Origin: Zanthoxylum bungeanum
Taxonomy: Eukaryota; Streptophyta; Magnoliopsida; Sapindales; Rutaceae
Direction: 5' to 3'
NCBI GenBank assembly: GCA_019454045.1
Contig: SKCR01018455.1
Coordinates: forward strand, 1 to 64,000
Length of the DNA: 64,000 nucleotides
Shown: positions 11,034 through 23,304 of the stretch, in pieces
Layout: each line of letters starts with the position of its first letter
How positions within the stretch are numbered: the stretch's first letter is position 1
The notes under the pieces: generated by a model
Seen by the model: the letters and a program-made list of their open reading frames with translations, nothing else
Databases searched by the model: none
What the model was told of the DNA's origin: nothing
Position numbers and translations under genes: made by a program

Positions 11034-13325
11034 TGTGGACAATGCATTTTTGTATGAAGCCCGGTGATGAGCCTCGTATGGAGGCACTACCATTTAAGTT
11101 GCGGAAGTCGCGGGAAACGGACTTCGGAAGGGAAAAATTTAAAAATAAATACATCAACAAATTTAACTCGCTAAATTGGCCTCGGGTTCGCCTGATTAAT
11201 CTCTGTTTTAAAATATTAAGCCTCGGCCCAAAACCCCCGCAACCAACCAGGCCTCCAAGCCCAATCCAAAATAATTAAAATATTTAAAACACATGTCTAA
11301 ATTAAATCAAATCCAATTAAATTAAAACTAAACAAATCAAATCAAATCAAATCAAATCCCCCTTCCTAAAATAAATAAATCCCTCTCCTAAACTAAATAA
11401 ATCACCTTCCAAATTTAATATATTCCCCACCAATCACACAATATCTTTTCCTTATAACAAACTAATTAAAGATATCCCTCATTATTGCATGATCCTTGTT
11501 TCCTTCTCATGCGAGAAAAACCTAGCCCACTCTTATAAAAAGGGACATAAACCAAACCCCCATAGAGCTCATTCACAACAATAACAAAAAAACACCTTAA
11601 CCACTCACGGCTCTTAGCTCTCACCCCTCACGGCAAAGCAAGAAAGATAAAAACCCAAGAAACCAATTGTCATTCACCGACCAAGAACACGAAAACAGCA
11701 CATGCAGCCCTGAACATGGAGCCACGTGAAGACAAAACAACAACAAACAAAATGTAAGACCCAAATTTGACGCCATATCCACACAGAGCTCGCCCCATCT
11801 CTTCTCTTCACACTCGACTCTCTCATTTATTGACACCGCCCCATAAACTAGCATCCACTCACCACACCCCACTGCCGATTCAACCAACAAAAAATACATA
11901 AAACCCTTAAACTGAAGCCTTCAGCACCGATACCCTCATGCCACTCACAAACTGCCCACAAATAAAGATAAAACAACAAAACAGCCACATTCAGCACCCC
12001 TTCACACAGCAGACCACGTCCACCGCATGCTGACCTGCACCTTAACCCTCACTGCCCCACCAAATAGTAACAAATAAACTACAACCCCCTGACCGAAGCA
12101 GCCCCTCTTCACGTTCAAACAAAAGCCATTAAACCCAACTGCACGTATACACCAACTCGACAGCCCTTGACCTTCCATGCATGCATGATCCACGTAAAAA
12201 CATCAGCCCCTTGACCGATTCATCAGCCCCAAAATACCCTGAAACTGTGATCGTGAATCACCCAAAAACAGTGAGCAAAACAGTCCAAAAACAATGGCCA
12301 AATAACCCTATAATATTCCCTTAAACAGCCCTATGCAGTCCCAAAAATAATCCTGAAAATCACCCTTTAACTGAGATACAAATAGAGAACAAACATACTC
12401 CAAAATAGCCAAAACAGTGAACCAAAACCGTCCCCAAACAGAGAGCAAAACACCAGCAAAAACAGTCCAAAACAGCGAGAGAAAATGAAAAAAACAGCGA
12501 GCAAAATAGCGGCGAACCCGAGTCAGGAAACCAGAAAAGTTGTGGTACATTAACCCTTTCAACGACCACGTAACGCACTTCCAAGAAGCGACTTAAAAGG
12601 TAAGACCTGAGGGCACCCTTTGTTACATATTTTTTTGTCGTCCTAGATGAGGCATACTTGGTTGGACGTGAAATACGTCCAACCGGGTATGCGAAGTCCT
12701 ACATTGAAAATGGCCAAATTATTTGGTCACATATTTATTATTCCGCATTCATTTGATATTATTAGCCTTTTAGTATTTCACATTTAGTTTACGATTATTG
12801 TTGTTTTACTATTCCGTATTTTATTTTGTGTTATTTATCTTCCTTGTTGTTTCGCATGTTTGTCTTTTTGGTTATTTATTGTTATATGTGTTCTCATATT
12901 TCATGTCTGTCTACATTGGGTTAATGATTGCGTTGTGTTAATGATTGCGTGTTATCCCTTGCGGTATATCAGATGGAAACCCATACATAAATTCTATAGC
13001 CGAATCCGAATGGACGGTAGTGCGGTCTGTACTTGGGATACAACTCCACGTACCACTTGGGAAATATTCTTGCATGTGTTGTATGAGACTTGGTAATATT
13101 ATCGCATAAATCCTTTCATTACAATTGGCATAAGTAAGGGACCATTCCGAACCCAACGGTTTGAGGTCTCCTCTTGCGAGGGGTGAGTGCGGCCTTAAAT
13201 CATTTCCCAGTTCACACTGGGTGGTGACTCCATTTTATTTCTCTTGTTTAGTCCCCTGCGGACTACTCTATACTCCCAACCGGGCCGGGATCCCGGGACA
13301 GCGTCGCCAATTTCTGTGTCCAACA
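11034..13325 (+). repeat. 3' LTR of element K (Tat-like)
   Basis: Proposed ends are TGTGGACAATGC and TGTCCAACA, which are imperfectly inverted. The segments around 11038-11090, 12600-12625 and 12970-13240 match the LTR of J read on the opposite strand (GATGAG-CTC, GAGGGCACC, CTTGGGATACAA, CACTGGGTGG-GACTCC). That supports LTR identity and a common family. The middle (11560-12600) is rich in A and C and holds no gene. Right-hand TSD would be GACTC (13326-13330); the left copy is out of view. Confidence 0.68.
11534..11540 (+). promoter_or_regulatory. TATA box in the K LTR
   Basis: TATAAAA followed by AGGG lies about 500 bp into the LTR, where a U3 promoter is expected. Transcription would start roughly 30 bp downstream. 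Position and context only. Confidence 0.5.
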
Positions 13326-13379
13326 GACTCATATCAGGAAAAAGAAAGATGTAATGCAACAATCATGTTTAGGGGTTGT

Positions 13380-15344
13380 TGTTGGACAATTATGACCCAT
13401 AATGTCACTATTTGTACAGATCATGGTGTTGTTGTACAAATTAACTATATGACAAGGAGATTGCACTCTTATCATTTGTGATTAGATCACTTAGATGTAT
13501 AAATGATAGGAGGTCCTTATGATTAGTTCCTGGATTGAGATGATATGAGACAGTATCAGTCCACGAAGGATTAATCATTAAATATCCCTAGTCGTAATAT
13601 TATCGAGACTGGACATCGATAATGTGGAATAGACTAGTATTACACTTATGCGTGTTATGTGAGATCATAACGGCATAGTTCTCATATATTTGGGTATAGG
13701 ATACTCATGCAAGTGTAATAGGATGTGTGTTTTACCGATGGTACAGAAAACAGCTTCACTCTGGATAGACCCCTCGGAATTCCATTGGTAGTATGACTAT
13801 GTGTCTATGGAAGTCCGAAATCAGGGTAAGTGTATTTGGTCTTAACCTGAGACTTGCATCGCTAATACTTGCGACAATCGGTATGCTTTAGTTTTGGTCG
13901 TCCAGGGCTTTAATAGGTTCTGTGTATGCCTCTGCTGGGTATATCGAGAATCGTTGTGTATTGGGTGTGATGTCAAGACGGAAGTATCACTCCAGTCATA
14001 GTGGAGATGATGTCACGTAGGATACAATACTAGTGCTCTTAAGTATTGCAGTCATCGGGATATTATGACTAGGTCATGTATGTCCGATTATAGAGACTAG
14101 TTACCAGACATCCGACATGTGCTTCGTACGGGGTAGACACATTCCAGCCTCAGGCCTAGCACGTGACAATCCGATACTGGATCGCAATACGTAATACTAC
14201 GTATACTACGCCTGACATAGATTATATATTCCAGTAAGAATATTTCTGGAGAATTGGGTAGGCACGGTTCTTTGCTAGAAGCCAACCATGTCTTGTAAAT
14301 CGGTAAGCATGTGGTACGAGGTACGCACGTATTCGGATAATCCGATGATCGTATTTACTGCCAACATATCCAGGATCTCTTGGGTCGCTTCCCAAAGATT
14401 CACCGATGACAGTTGATTTAATTAGAATTAATCTGGGATTAATTGAGGTATTATTTAATCTGGGATTAAATGTGTTCGGAAGAGAGAGAACGCGATTAAT
14501 TTGGAATTAATCGGTAAAATAAATTAATAGTTAAATTTGATTTTTCTATTTAATTTATTCGCATGGGCTAAAATTAATATATCGGATATATTAATATGAA
14601 TTGAATTTCATTACGAAATAAAAGTTGGACTTTAATGCGAACGAGCGAATTAATTTAGAATTAATTCGTAGACGACATTCGTAATATATTTGCGAGGCAT
14701 CGTTACTTAATTAAATTAGATTTAATTATTTAGCGACGAAAGTTCGTTTAATCGGATTAAACGGAACCGAGCCGCGGCAAATGTTCGTAGAGACATTTGA
14801 ATTTTGAATTCAAATGTGGGGCCCACTTCATATGTGGTAGTTGGGAGGGCAGTTGGAATTTATGCCAAGCCACCCACCATCCAACTACCTTGGAATTGTT
14901 TTGGTGAAACCATTTACCCAACTACCTTGTTTAGGTAAAAGGGTAAATGGGTTTTACCTAAAACTCTTCTATCTCTCTTCACTTGTGTATACTACACACA
15001 AAAACATATATGGAACAAAATGGAAACCCTAGAACTCTCTCAACTTGGGCGTGAATGGCCATCCTCTCTACACTTTGATTTTGTTGCAATTTCAAAGGAG
15101 CTAGTACTTCACAAATCAACAAAGGTGATAGGGAAACAACTTCAAAAGCTTGGAATCAACAAAGGAAGGATCTTGGAGATCTTCAACTCAAAGCTTGGAA
15201 TCAACAAAGGAAGCATCTTGGATCTTCTTCTCAAAATTTAAAAGCTCAAATCCATTCAATGTAAGTAATTCCGCAACTTATTTTGAATTTATGAACATGT
15301 TTTCATGCTTATTAGATCATTGGCATGTTCTAGGAACACTAACA
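13380..15344 (+). repeat. Solo LTR F (copia, A/D/E group)
   Basis: Starts TGTTGGACAATTATGACC and ends CACTAACA. GTTGT flanks it on both sides (13375-13379 and 15345-15349). It resembles the LTRs of A, D and E in sense orientation, most clearly over its first 1 kb, but has its own 3' end. No interior sequence is present, so the element was reduced to one LTR by LTR-LTR recombination. Confidence 0.92.
14424..14816. repeat. String of short inverted repeats with 3-base spacers (F)
   Basis: At least nine pairs, in order: AATTAATC/GATTAATT around TGG; ATTTAATC/GATTAAAT around TGG; CGATTAATT/AATTAATCG around TGG; ATTAATATAT/ATATATTAAT around CGG; AAAGT/ACTTT around TGG; GAATTAATT/AATTAATTC around TAG; TAATTAAAT/ATTTAATTA around TAG; GTTTAAT/ATTAAAC around CGG; CATTTGAATT/AATTCAAATG around TTG. 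Several arm sequences differ from those in A and D, yet pairing and spacer length are kept. Confidence 0.87.
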
Positions 15345-15607
15345 GTTGTACCCCTCAAGATTAGGTAACTTGCCTCCATCGAGATCTTGAAACTCATGTT
15401 TGAGGCGGATGCAACTGTCGGTGTTATGGTCGTGTTAATGGTGTAAATAATAGTATAAGTTTGTGTGAAGCTTGGCTGGAAGCAGATCTGGCACGGGCTT
15501 TGGCTCTAGCTGTTTAAATAGTATTTGTCTCTTAACCTCATCCAAAATCCTGGACATTGGCTCTCTCAGGTTGGAGAAGTTTCACTTCTAGACTATGCTC
15601 ACTTTCG

Positions 15608-15871
15608 TTATTTCATTTCTCCTTCGTTCTTTTTACATTTCCCTCGGCTATAGAACTTCTTGTACTCGTATATTTTATCCATGAATTTTTTCTTTAGTTG
15701 CCTAATGTTAGATGTCATTTTGGTCATCCATCTATTTCCACCAGTTTTGGCTCTTATAGTCCGAGTTACTACCATGTTGGCCACAATATTGGTCAGGTTC
15801 CGCAAGTTTTCTTCCATTTTGTTCACATTTGTTTCTGATTGGTCTATTAAAGAACTATCAATGCTGGCCAT
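15608..15871 (-). pseudogene. Possible gag fragment of element J
   Basis: An 87-codon frame starting MASIDSSLIDQSETNVNKM, hydrophilic and rich in Lys, Asn and Met, with a coiled-coil-like middle (KMEENLRNLTNIV). It lies downstream of the J LTR and primer-binding site, where gag is expected. I see no zinc knuckle and no convincing family motif. It could be leader sequence with a chance frame. The rest of 15350-16880 shows no supported gene. Confidence 0.3.
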
Positions 15872-16882
15872 TTCAGAGTCTATTAGCTAATCTACATGGC
15901 TCTCTAATCCAACAGATCGCTATGATGGCTGCATCAGAAAGTGTATATCCTTCTAACCTTATTTCTCCCTAACACATGGTAAGTCAATATCTACACTAGG
16001 TCTGGCGTAACTTATGCACCAATATAGGGACTACACAAGCTCGTTCTCTCCTACGCTAAAAATGATAAACTCCGGCTACTTTGGCTCTATTCCATTGTTA
16101 AAAGACAAAGAATGCCCATTAAAAAAAACTAAACCTAGTATGGGATCGTGTCCCTCTATAAAAATGATGAATTGGACCCTCAGTAATCTTTGTATTTTAG
16201 GATGGGCTTAGAAAGTTTAAGAATATCAAAATGGGCAAAAATAAGGCGTACCCTTTCTAGATGAAAGTTAATATAAGTATCAGACTCATGTTTTGGCATT
16301 TTGAATTATCATTAAAAAAATTTAAGCCCAACAAAGTTTGCATAAAAGGTGGCCCATTGAGATTTCAAAGCATTTGTCCCAGTTATTACAAAATGCAAAC
16401 TGTTTCCAGTTGAAAATGCCAAACAGGCTTTACATCTCATGGAAAAAGTTTCAAATGGCTTCAAATAATTGGGGGCCCAAACAAAAGCATAAGGGAGGCT
16501 TCTGTAGGATAACACCTACGGATTTTCATGTGGGCTTAAAAGGGTAAGGCTTAGATTGCCCACAACTAGGTCTCCACACTCAAGAGTTCAATTGACCAAG
16601 TCAACCCGCCTTTTTTATACGTAAGTGCATGAAGTGTCGTTTACGACTAGGTCTCCACACTCAAGGATTCGATCGACAAAGTGAACGCACTTTTACACCC
16701 AATGGTATGTGGCAATAAGTGATGGTTATCATCACATACCATTTCACATATTTGAGGGAAAGAGATTTCTCGATATGCAACGCCATCAGGGTTAAAAGTG
16801 GTTTGTAAAAGATGATGACATGATTCTCCTCAATATCGCCATAAATACCACAAGGTATTTTTTCGGGGCCGATTCTCTATCT

Positions 16883-16897
16883 CTAGTGGAGTCGCCA
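16883..16897 (-). other. Primer-binding site of element J
   Basis: Minus strand TGGCGACTCCACTAG, two bases from the LTR end TCTTACA. It resembles the TGGCGACTCCACTGGGG form found downstream of Tat-lineage 5' LTRs. It fixes J orientation as minus. Confidence 0.65.
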
Positions 16898-16899
16898 TC

Positions 16900-18760
16900 T
16901 GTAAGAGTGAAGCAGGATTTAACACTATACCTATGATGTCAGTGACCACTATACTATTGGGCTCACAGATCTTGGAAAGAACAAATAGTCTCACTGGGAG
17001 ACTAACCGGAGGATAAGGGAGTCGCCACCCAGTATGAAACACCAGGAATTATTTAAGGCAGCACTACGCCCCTCACGAGGTTTGACCTTAAACCCGTTTG
17101 GGTTCAGAAAAGTCTCTTACTAATGCCAGTATAATATTTACGTTTGAAGGAGGTATCTCCAAATATTATAATGCAATAACATGCAAAAAGTGATTTAAAA
17201 GCATAAATGGGCGTATTCATTAATAATAAAAAAAGAAATGAATAAAACTAACAAATTATCTCTACATTATTACATCACTTGTTAAGAAAGCAGTATTAAA
17301 ATAGAACTTGAGCATGCATTTCAAGGGCTTGGTCGGATGTAAGTTTAAAATACATATATATGGCCAGCTTTACTTAACGTTCTGATAAATATACTTTGAT
17401 AAATAAAACACAGAAGCAGTTTGATAAATAAAACATTGAATAATCATAGTCCTACACAGTAAAGATAAAAGCATAAAAGAAACATATTCAGATGTTGGTA
17501 ATAAGGCAACATTTATGATTAAGATGCAATAACATTCTAATAGCTAAAGAACGGGAAAATAATATGCATAACTGCGCAAACAAGGGGCTATGATATACCC
17601 CTCATTGGCATGGCCTTGAAGAGGCCCGGTCGGATTTATATTTTAAACATTTAGGTTCAGCCATACTTGCAATTAGTCTCTGGCCGGATATGAATCGCGA
17701 TCAATAATTGTTCTGTTATGCTATCAATATAAAAAAAAAACTATAAATATATAATAATTGAAAACATACTTCTAACACGATTTCTAAACATACGTGGATA
17801 AAATGAAGAAAAATCGCATCCTCGCATATGGTTGTTCCCCAATGGTATGTGGTATTGTATCCCAAGTACAACCATATTACCGCCTATTTGGGATCAGCTA
17901 TGGAATTTATGTCTAGATTTCCATCTTAAATACCCCATGTAAAGTTTCCATATACGATCGGATATGGTGTATATCCGGCTGGATGTATTTCACATCTTGT
18001 CGGATATATTGGTTCACATCATGCAAGTAAATAAAATTCTAATAAAATAAATAAATTCTAAAAAAGGTGCCCTCAAGCTGTACCTTTTTTCTGTATTTTG
18101 GCTCGTAGAGTAGCCTCTGAATGTTGAGTTATCACTCGAACTTGGTCCATGAAAGGAAGAACTCAAAATGATCAAAGGTAATTTTTAAGGGTTTTTTTGG
18201 GTGACTTTTTTCAGCTTTAGGGTCTTCAAAATTCTGATTAGCTTTTCTAAGTGGGGAAAGCTCACTATTTATAATGTCTGGGGGCCTGGAAATGGAAGGG
18301 AGACAGAATCCCCCTTTAGCTTCCTCTTTTGTATGGCGTTATTGTCATTACTATAGAGTAACATCCAATTTATGTATGGCTAGATATATAATTTGAATCA
18401 TTCATATGGCCAACCATTAATGGAGCATTACCCACTTTAATGCATGTCTGACCAGAAGTTAAGTTTGAAATATATATTTAGCCGGTCATGATCAGATCCA
18501 TTGACATTAGTAACTGATTCAAAGATAATTCTTCTTTTCCGGTCGGATTTAGGGTTTCTAGGATATATATGGCCGAATCTGCTAGTTTGAGAGAAGGTAG
18601 GTCAGGCATATATTATATCCGGCTGGCTTTTGGTATTGATCTTTGGAGTTACTTTTCTTTATGGTGTTCATCCTTGCAAGTTCCTAATTTTCCAGAGGTA
18701 TCCCTTGTATGAGACTCATCATTGGACTATATGTAAAAAAATGCAATGTATAGAAACACA
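16900..18760 (-). repeat. 5' LTR of element J (Tat-like)
   Basis: The left end (plus strand TGTAAGAG) abuts the primer site. The right end near TAGAAACACA (18751-18760) is set by similarity to the K LTR start (ATGCATTTTTG and GATGAG-CTC). Internal matches to K include the GAGGGCACC region (about 18065) and the CTTGGGATACAA region (about 17860). Numerous GGTCGGAT/ATCCGGC words occur. The right edge is uncertain by tens of bases. Confidence 0.6.
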
Positions 18761-19630
18761 TGTGTGCTCTAAAATTTGGTTAGAGTATCCTTTCGAATTT
18801 TCATCCTAGCGGGCCACTCTAATTTTTACGTGGACCACCTTTTTATGTTTTCAACCTAATGAGGAAACACATAAGTTTTTTTTATAGGCGTGCTTGCAAG
18901 AGAAGTTGATGCTTATTGGTCCCCCGTAGGTCTCCACATTTACCTTCTATAGTCCCCGACATCATCTAGCACGTGCCCTATTGAAGAAGAACTTTTCTTA
19001 TGATGCATGGAAGGAGTGGCTGTAGTGAGTATCTGATGCAGAGATTTTATTGATGTGTTCTTAATGGCGTCTCAGCCATATCACCAAAGACTTCCTTGGT
19101 CACTGCGTACCTCTCTCGGGTCTATATGCCAGCACATTCTACCTTCAGGATAGGATTTATCGGCGGTACGAGTACCCTCCATACCTTGCCTTTGAAAGGC
19201 TTACCTTCCAATGTGGACATGTGTATCGTTGCTTCCTGGATCACCGACCCAAAGTCCTCCAATGTACCGAATAGACATGATTTCCTGATTGGATCTTCTG
19301 ATTTGGACCTAAAATAAAGAGACAAAGGAGATGATTTATGCATGCTTAGCCTAAAATTTCTCTTTTAGCCAAAACTTTGCATTTCATGAACTTTTGAGGA
19401 TTATTTCAATAAAATATTAGTATTCCTTCTTAGTACATGCGTGAATAAATTAATTATTTTGTGTAAGGATACCACTGTTTGCCCTTTCCAGGTTTTCCAA
19501 TTAACTATTTTCCTTACTCACTTATCCCTAACTTTTGCCTAAACCATTTCCAATTTAGCAAGGTGTGCTCTAACTTTTGCTTAGGCCATCTTTGAAGATT
19601 TTCGACCTAAAGAGCTCCATTTTTTTTTTC
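18761..19630 (-). other. Stretch between the J LTR and the end of G pol; no recognised gene
   Basis: Probably the 3' UTR of G. A 74-codon minus frame at 19122-19343 (contains SVIQEATIHMSTLEGKPF) has no motif I recognise. No polypurine tract or G LTR is evident. Confidence 0.4.
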
Positions 19631-20650
19631 TTATGCAAAATACTTCTTTAGTCTATATATATTGATAAGTTCTTTGAACTCGTTCCCTTCCAAGTCAAAC
19701 AACAGAACTGCTCCATTTTTCAAGATCTTTCTCAAAAAATAGGGCATTTCCCAATTAGGCCTAAGCTTTCCCATTTTGTCCATTGCTAGTGGTCTTGACT
19801 TTTTCAACCCCAAGTCTCATTCCTTAATCTTGCTGGGTCAGATCCTTTATTGAAGGCTCTAGCTATACTTTTATGGTACAATTGAGTATGATACATAGCT
19901 TTCATTCTCTTCTCGTCAAGTATAGTCGGTTGTTCAAATCTTCCTGCACTTCATTCTCACTCAGGGATCATGCTTCCATCATACTTCGCATTGATTATAC
20001 TTTGATTTCTACAGGTAGTATGACCTTCATTCCATATACCAGAGAATAAGGCGTAGCTCTTGTTGCCATCCTGACCGAAATCCTATAGCCCATAACGTAA
20101 ATGGAAACTTGTCCGCCCAGTCTTTGTAGGTCTCTATCATCTTAGTCATAATCATCTTCAATGTTTTATTGGTGGCCTTCATCGCCTCATTGGATTTTGG
20201 TTTGTATGGTGAAGACTTGTAGTGCCCAATCCCGTACTTCTACAACATGGCTTTGGTCTTCCCTTGAAACTATATCATGTTATCTGTTACTACGTGGTGT
20301 AGCATTCCATACTGATAGATGATATTCTAGGCTATGAACTTAGCCATCTATTTGGTTGTGATATTATGAAAGGATTTGGCTTCTACCCACTTGGAGAACT
20401 AGTCCACGACCATTACTATGAATCGATGTCCATTAAAATCTTGTGGCTTGATTGCTCCGATCAAATCGATGCCCCAAGCTAAGAAAGGCCAAGGCTCTGA
20501 TAACCAGTGCAACTCTATTGGTGGTAAGTGGTTCACGTTTCCATAGTCTTGAAAATCATGACAATGATTTACTAACTCTGTATAATCCACCTCTATAGTC
20601 GACTAGTAAAACCCTTGTCACTCACTCTTCCTTGAAAAATTAAGTCTACT
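19631..20650 (-). pseudogene. G integrase remnant
   Basis: At 20399-20590 the minus frame holds PPIELHWLSEPWPF, WGIDLIGAI and NGHRFIVMVVD. This matches the start of the gypsy integrase catalytic core, where the WGID aspartate is the first of the D,D-35-E triad. The C-terminal end at 19631-19813 carries KLRPNWEMPYFLRKIL and LKKYFA, like the end of Ogre/Tat polyproteins (GPYVV...KKYYP). Between them the frame is broken by stops. The enzyme would join element DNA to the chromosome; this copy cannot be active. Confidence 0.82.
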
Positions 20651-21135
20651 CATATGTGATCCACATACCCCCGCATGGCCTTCCTCCATTACCTTTTTAG
20701 CTTCATCCTCATTTAGGCATCTTAATTGTATTCTGTTAAATTATGGTTTTTACAAGTCCCCCATAGACTTATTAACTGAGAAGCCAGCTTCAGGATTGCC
20801 ATTTTGTCATTTTTCCAAGCCCTTTCAATAAATTCCCCGTGATATGAGAAATTTTTGATGTCGTGGTATTAGGGCCTTTCGTAGTTGATCTCGATGTCCA
20901 TGAACTTATTTACTTCATTACTATGCTTACAAGTTGTAGTCAACATAAGAGTTTTCATAGTCAGCTTTTCTGGACTCTCCCAAGTTGAAGCCAAAGTAGC
21001 CAGAGCATCTGCCATTTAGTTGTCTTCCCTGGAAGAGTGTCAGAATGTGAAGTTTAGGATATTTTGCGTCAAATCCTTGAGCCAGAATAAATACGGATTC
21101 AATTTATCTTCATTCAACTCTCAATCTCTTCATAT

Positions 21136-21441
21136 CTATCGAATTACCAACATCGAGTCTTCATAGATTTCTGTATCCTTCACCCCGAAGTCTATTAGTG
21201 CTTCCAGTCTAAATATACAAGCTTCGTATTCGGCTATGTTATTGGTGACTAAGAAAGTTAGTCTCTTGGCCATAGTCAAAGTCTCTCCTCCCGGGGTTAC
21301 CAAAACAATTCCAATCTTTGCACCTTTACAATTCACGACTTTGTCGAAGTACTTCTTCCATCCTTTGTTTGTAATCGCCTTAACTTCCTCATCTGGGAAC
21401 TCATACTCATATCGTTCCTCTTCAATTGGTTGTTGGGCCAA
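21136..21441 (-). pseudogene. G RNase H remnant
   Basis: A 101-codon frame with YFDKVVNCKGAKIGIVLVTP and TNNIAEYEACIFRLEAL. This is the RNase H fold of Tat/Ogre pol, usually YFDGA-N-KGAGIGVVL then TNN-AEYEA. The usual FDG becomes FDK, but the AEYEA glutamate is kept. It lies between reverse transcriptase and integrase, as in the family. Confidence 0.85.
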
Positions 21442-22014
21442 GAATTATGTCATGTCTGATCCCTTAATTACTTTCTTGGTGATGTAGCCGATGTTAAACT
21501 CAGTCAATAGAACTAACCACCTTCCCAGCTAGCCGATTAGGGAGGTTTCTGACTGCAAGTACCTCAAATGATCCTCCTTGGTGACAACTTATATCTTATA
21601 GGATTGGAAATAGTGTCACAGCTTCTTAATGACCCACACCAATGCAAAACTGATTTTCTCCACTTCTTAGTAGCATGCCTCATATAGTAGCATCTTCTTA
21701 CTGAGATAGTTGATGGCGTGTTCTACCTCAACATCATAATCCTACACCAATATCACCCCCTAGGGCTTCAAAATCCACGACCAAGTACAAGACTAAAGGT
21801 TTACCAAGTCTCAGAGGCTTCAAAACTGGCATGTTGGTCAAGTACTTTTTAATTTTGTCAAATGCCTCTTAGCACTATCCATTACATTCTACTGTCTGAT
21901 TCTTTTTTAAGTAATTTGAAGATCGGTTCACATACCGATGTCAGTTTGGAGATAAACCGATTGATGTACTATACTTCCCCAGAAAAGCCTTTACTTTCTT
22001 CTTTGCTATTGTTT

Positions 22015-22317
22015 TGATCTTCCCATGATCCACTTCTATTCCTCTTATTCCAATGGTATGCCCCAGTAAGTTTCCGGATTTGACCCCGAATACACACTTC
22101 TAGGGGTTGAGTCAGAGATTATACTTCTCCACGTTGTGAAAGAACTTTTCCAATACAACAAGGTATTCCTTGATCTTCCCATGATCCTCTTCTATTCCTC
22201 TTATTCCAATCGTATACCCTAGTAAGTTTCCGGATGTGACCCGAATACACACTTCTCACAATTGAGTATGAGATTATAATTTTCCACCATGTGAATGAAC
22301 GTTTCCAGTGCAACAAG
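22015..22317 (-). repeat. 156-bp direct tandem duplication inside G reverse transcriptase
   Basis: TGATCTTCCCATGATCC starts at 22015 and again at 22171, and both copies run to a CAACAAG word (22156-22162, 22311-22317). The copies differ at many positions. B inserted at the end of the second copy, so the duplication is the older event. Confidence 0.85.
22313..22317. repeat. Target-site duplication ACAAG, left copy, of element B
   Basis: ACAAG just before the B LTR start. The partner is 50826-50830, and G coding similarity resumes there. Confidence 0.9.
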
Positions 22318-23304
22318 TGATGAAGTTGGTGCTTGGAGTGCCAATTCGATTTGTACATTTTATTATTTAGTAATAAAATAACTACATTTTTTTCATTTCA
22401 TACCTTATAATGGTATTGTCATTACGCATATGAAATTGATGTATAGATATGCTAAGAATGAAATCGACCTTAGAATAGTCTTGACACTAGGTGTAAACTA
22501 TTCTTAAGGTAAATATTCATAGTCGTTAGTTTTGGAATACGGTCGAATTCCTATAACATAGAAGACTAGCACATGTCTTATATTGGAATTAGAGTTCCAA
22601 TGGTTTAACCAGATGTACCAAGAGTTTTGGAAACTCGTATGGACATGTGGGTATTTGTTAAAGCGAATACTGAATGACTCATATGGGATTCCTAATAGTT
22701 GGAAGTACACACTACCGTCAATAGGAATCCCATCGAGTCGAGTAGCATATGTAATCCTTTGACTATAGGATAACATTGATTTTCTGTGAGATCCTCCACA
22801 CTTTGATGCCATGTATGTCAGAAACCTTTCATGGTCTGGCCTCGATGATCGTTGGGTGTGGACTGATGCACTCAGTAATCAAGTGTGAAGCAAGATAGGA
22901 TACGTCGACCCGTATGTGTACCATAAGGGGTTTAGGTATCCATGTAAGTAAAGTCACGATTCTTAAAGACTTTGGCTAAAGCCGATCACATAGGGTGGAT
23001 CGCATCAGTTGTAAAGAATCATGGACATGTCGACAAGAGATGTGCATCTTGGAAACTTAATGGTGTATTCTATATTTCCTAAACACAACTCGGATAGCCT
23101 ACGATGGAGGGATTGTTAAACATATGTGATGACCTCGACTTGTATAGTTCAGAAAGGTCGTTCGTATTCTTTGTGAATTCAGAGGTGGCCGAATTGCGTA
23201 CATATTAGCTAGGCTTATATGACGAACGTGTCTGAACTTAGAGAGTTCTAATATGAAGTGTACTCGGTTAGCACTTGGGTAGCCAGTTATTTTTTTATAA
23301 AAAA

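Larger units (their letters stand above)
1..13325 (+). mobile_element. Element K: 3' end of a Ty3/gypsy Tat-like retrotransposon, interrupted by element A
   Basis: What is visible is a 3' untranslated region (1-134, resuming at 9598), three tandem-repeat arrays (9686-10905), a polypurine tract near 11020-11033 and an LTR to about 13325. Element A sits in it at the duplicated GCATA (130-134 and 9598-9602). Long tandem arrays just upstream of the 3' LTR are a known trait of Tat/Ogre elements. The LTR end resembles that of J, whose primer-binding site has the TGGCGACTCC form seen in Tat. Coding domains would lie left of the window. The lineage is inferred, since no K protein domain is visible. 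Confidence 0.65.
13326..18760 (-). mobile_element. Element J: 5' part of a second Tat-like retrotransposon, cut by K and by solo LTR F
   Basis: Reading on the minus strand: a 5' LTR (18760 down to 16900), a primer-binding site (16883-16897), a leader and a possible gag segment (15608-15871). It then runs into F and finally K at 13325. The LTR resembles that of K, so J and K are relatives in opposite orientation. No intact gag-pol is present in the visible part. Confidence 0.62.
21900..22317 (-). pseudogene. G reverse transcriptase, 3' part (thumb and connection), with an internal duplication
   Basis: Minus frames read like the region after the YVDD box in Ogre RT (KCVFGVKSGNLLGH, then GIEVDHGKIKTI). 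The segment is duplicated (22015-22170 and 22171-22317), then ends where B is inserted at ACAAG. Stops are frequent. Confidence 0.75.

Noticed and set aside
12308..12584. Membrane-protein-like minus frames in the K LTR
   Set aside because: They are the complement of A- and C-rich LTR sequence; hydrophobic runs are expected from that composition.
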